Assembly: GCF_000758525.1 (NCBI RefSeq)
Contig: NZ_CP009241.1
Coordinates: forward strand, 5,270,001-5,334,000
Direction: 5' to 3'
Origin: Paenibacillus sp. FSL H7-0357
GTDB lineage: Bacteria > Bacillota > Bacilli > Paenibacillales > Paenibacillaceae
DNA length: 64,000 nt
In this document: one piece after another, positions 63,225-64,000 of the stretch
Numbering within the stretch: position 1 is the first letter of the stretch
Layout of the letters: each line of letters starts with the position of its first letter
Translations under genes and position numbers: made by a program
The notes under the pieces: generated by a model
Told to the model about the DNA's origin: nothing
Seen by the model: only the letters and a program-made list of their open reading frames with translations
Database searches by the model: none

Positions 63225-64000
63225 CTATTTGCCCGACCGCAACCGTGGATCAAGAACATCTCGTAAACCGTCGCCGAGCAGATTAAAGCCCAGAATCGAA
63301 GTGGCGATGGACAATCCCGGAAAAGTGACCAACCACCATTGACCGGAAATGATGTATTCCCTGCCCTCTGAGATCATCGCCCCCCACTCGGCAATCGGGG
63401 GTTTGACTCCAAGGCCGAGAAAGCTGAGACTGGATGCCGTCAGGATGGCGAAGCCCATTCCGAGGGTAGCCTGTACCATCAGCGGGGCCAGTGCATTGGG
63501 CAGAATGTGACGGTATAGGATCACCGAATTTTTTACACCGATCGCCCGGCTGGCTTCAACATACTCCTTCTCGCGGAGAGAGACGGTCTGGCCGAACATC
63601 AGCCGCGCGAACTCCGGAATACCGACGATTCCTACAGCGATCATTGCACTGGTTAAGCCTGCCCCGATGGAAGCGGCAATTGCCATGGACAGCACCAGTG
63701 AAGGGAAGGATAACAGGACATCCATCAAGCGCATAATGACCGTTCCGGTCTTTCCGCCGTAGTAGGCAGCAATTCCGCCCAGTGGTACGCCGATAAGAAA
63801 AGAAATCGCCACGGCAATCAGACCGGTCCAGATACTGATCCTTGCTCCGTACAGCACCCGGCTGAGAATATCCCGGCCGAAGTTGTCCGTTCCGAACCAG
63901 TGGCTTCCTGAAGGAGCCTGCAGTTTATTCGCCATATCAGTAATGTAAGGATCATGCGGAGCAATCCAGGGTGCAATGATGGCAATCACCGTCCAGATCA
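63225..64000 (-). CDS. Peptide ABC transporter permease, DppC type, partial
   Basis: At least 258 codons are visible; the frame stays open past the right edge, so the N-terminus is missing. FAPWIAPHDPY-like opening, FGTDNFGRDILSRVLYGARIS, EYVEASRAIGV (EAA loop) and FNLLGDGLRDVLDPRLR are classic DppC/OppC segments. Six helices would be expected; five are visible. A DppB-type partner presumably lies beyond the window. The 190-base gap to the binding-protein gene shows no clear gene. Confidence 0.92.
   Translation of the reverse strand, partial: IWTVIAIIAPWIAPHDPYITDMANKLQAPSGSHWFGTDNFGRDILSRVLYGARISIWTGLIAVAISFLIGVPLGGIAAYYGGKTGTVIMRLMDVLLSFPSLVLSMAIAASIGAGLTSAMIAVGIVGIPEFARLMFGQTVSLREKEYVEASRAIGVKNSVILYRHILPNALAPLMVQATLGMGFAILTASSLSFLGLGVKPPIAEWGAMISEGREYIISGQWWLVTFPGLSIATSILGFNLLGDGLRDVLDPRLRSGK

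Overview
The window reads as the chromosome of a spore-forming, low-to-mid GC Firmicute, most likely Paenibacillus. The evidence is two sporulation operons (spoVA at the left edge, dacF-spoIIAA-spoIIAB-sigF near 55-58 kb), a gerA-type germinant-receptor operon, strong AGGAGG ribosome-binding sites, Fur boxes of Bacillus type, and a carbohydrate locus with YesM/YesN-type regulators. The genus is inferred from gene content, not from a marker gene. No rRNA, tRNA, CRISPR array or prophage was seen.

Layout. 0-2 kb: spoVAA, spoVAB and a GTG-started Ala/Gly-rich reading frame that leaves the window. 2.2-3.6 kb: an EamA transporter behind an FMN riboswitch and a terminator. 3.8-10.2 kb: an orphan membrane-anchored PstS-like protein, carboxylesterase, AI-2E family protein and a GNAT-SDR-MTA/SAH nucleosidase group. 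10.6-23.8 kb: a polysaccharide-use locus on the minus strand (two MalF/G-type permeases, substrate-binding protein with a cre-like site, histidine kinase, AraC-type response regulator, heparinase II/III-like protein, GH88, DUF2264), with a 1.1 kb repeat-rich gene desert inside. 23.9-34.9 kb: an iron locus (2Fe-2S protein, Btr-like regulator, siderophore-binding lipoprotein, ferredoxin-NADP reductase, two FecCD permeases) with Fur boxes, split by a ger operon and lacking its ATPase gene. 35-39.8 kb: aldo/keto reductase, an ECF-sigma/DUF1835 fusion with an internal start site, and a SigO/RsoA-like split sigma factor divergent from yvrJ. 40-43.9 kb: RNase J, a LysE exporter with an apparent ATT or CTG start, and an amino-acid permease. 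44-54.3 kb: two tandem two-component/ABC (FtsX-type) modules of different base composition. 54.6-54.9 kb: a relic of an IS1182-like element. 55-58 kb: spoIIA operon with dacF. 58-64 kb: oligopeptide ABC operon with an M20 peptidase.

How the genes work together. The 10-24 kb block looks like one sense-import-degrade system for a uronate-containing polysaccharide. The 24-35 kb block is a Fur-controlled siderophore uptake and iron-release system. The spoVA, ger and spoIIA groups belong to spore formation and germination. The least explained parts are the low-complexity frame in the spoVA operon, the sigma/DUF1835 fusion, the split-sigma locus with its paired inverted elements, and several families of intergenic palindromes.
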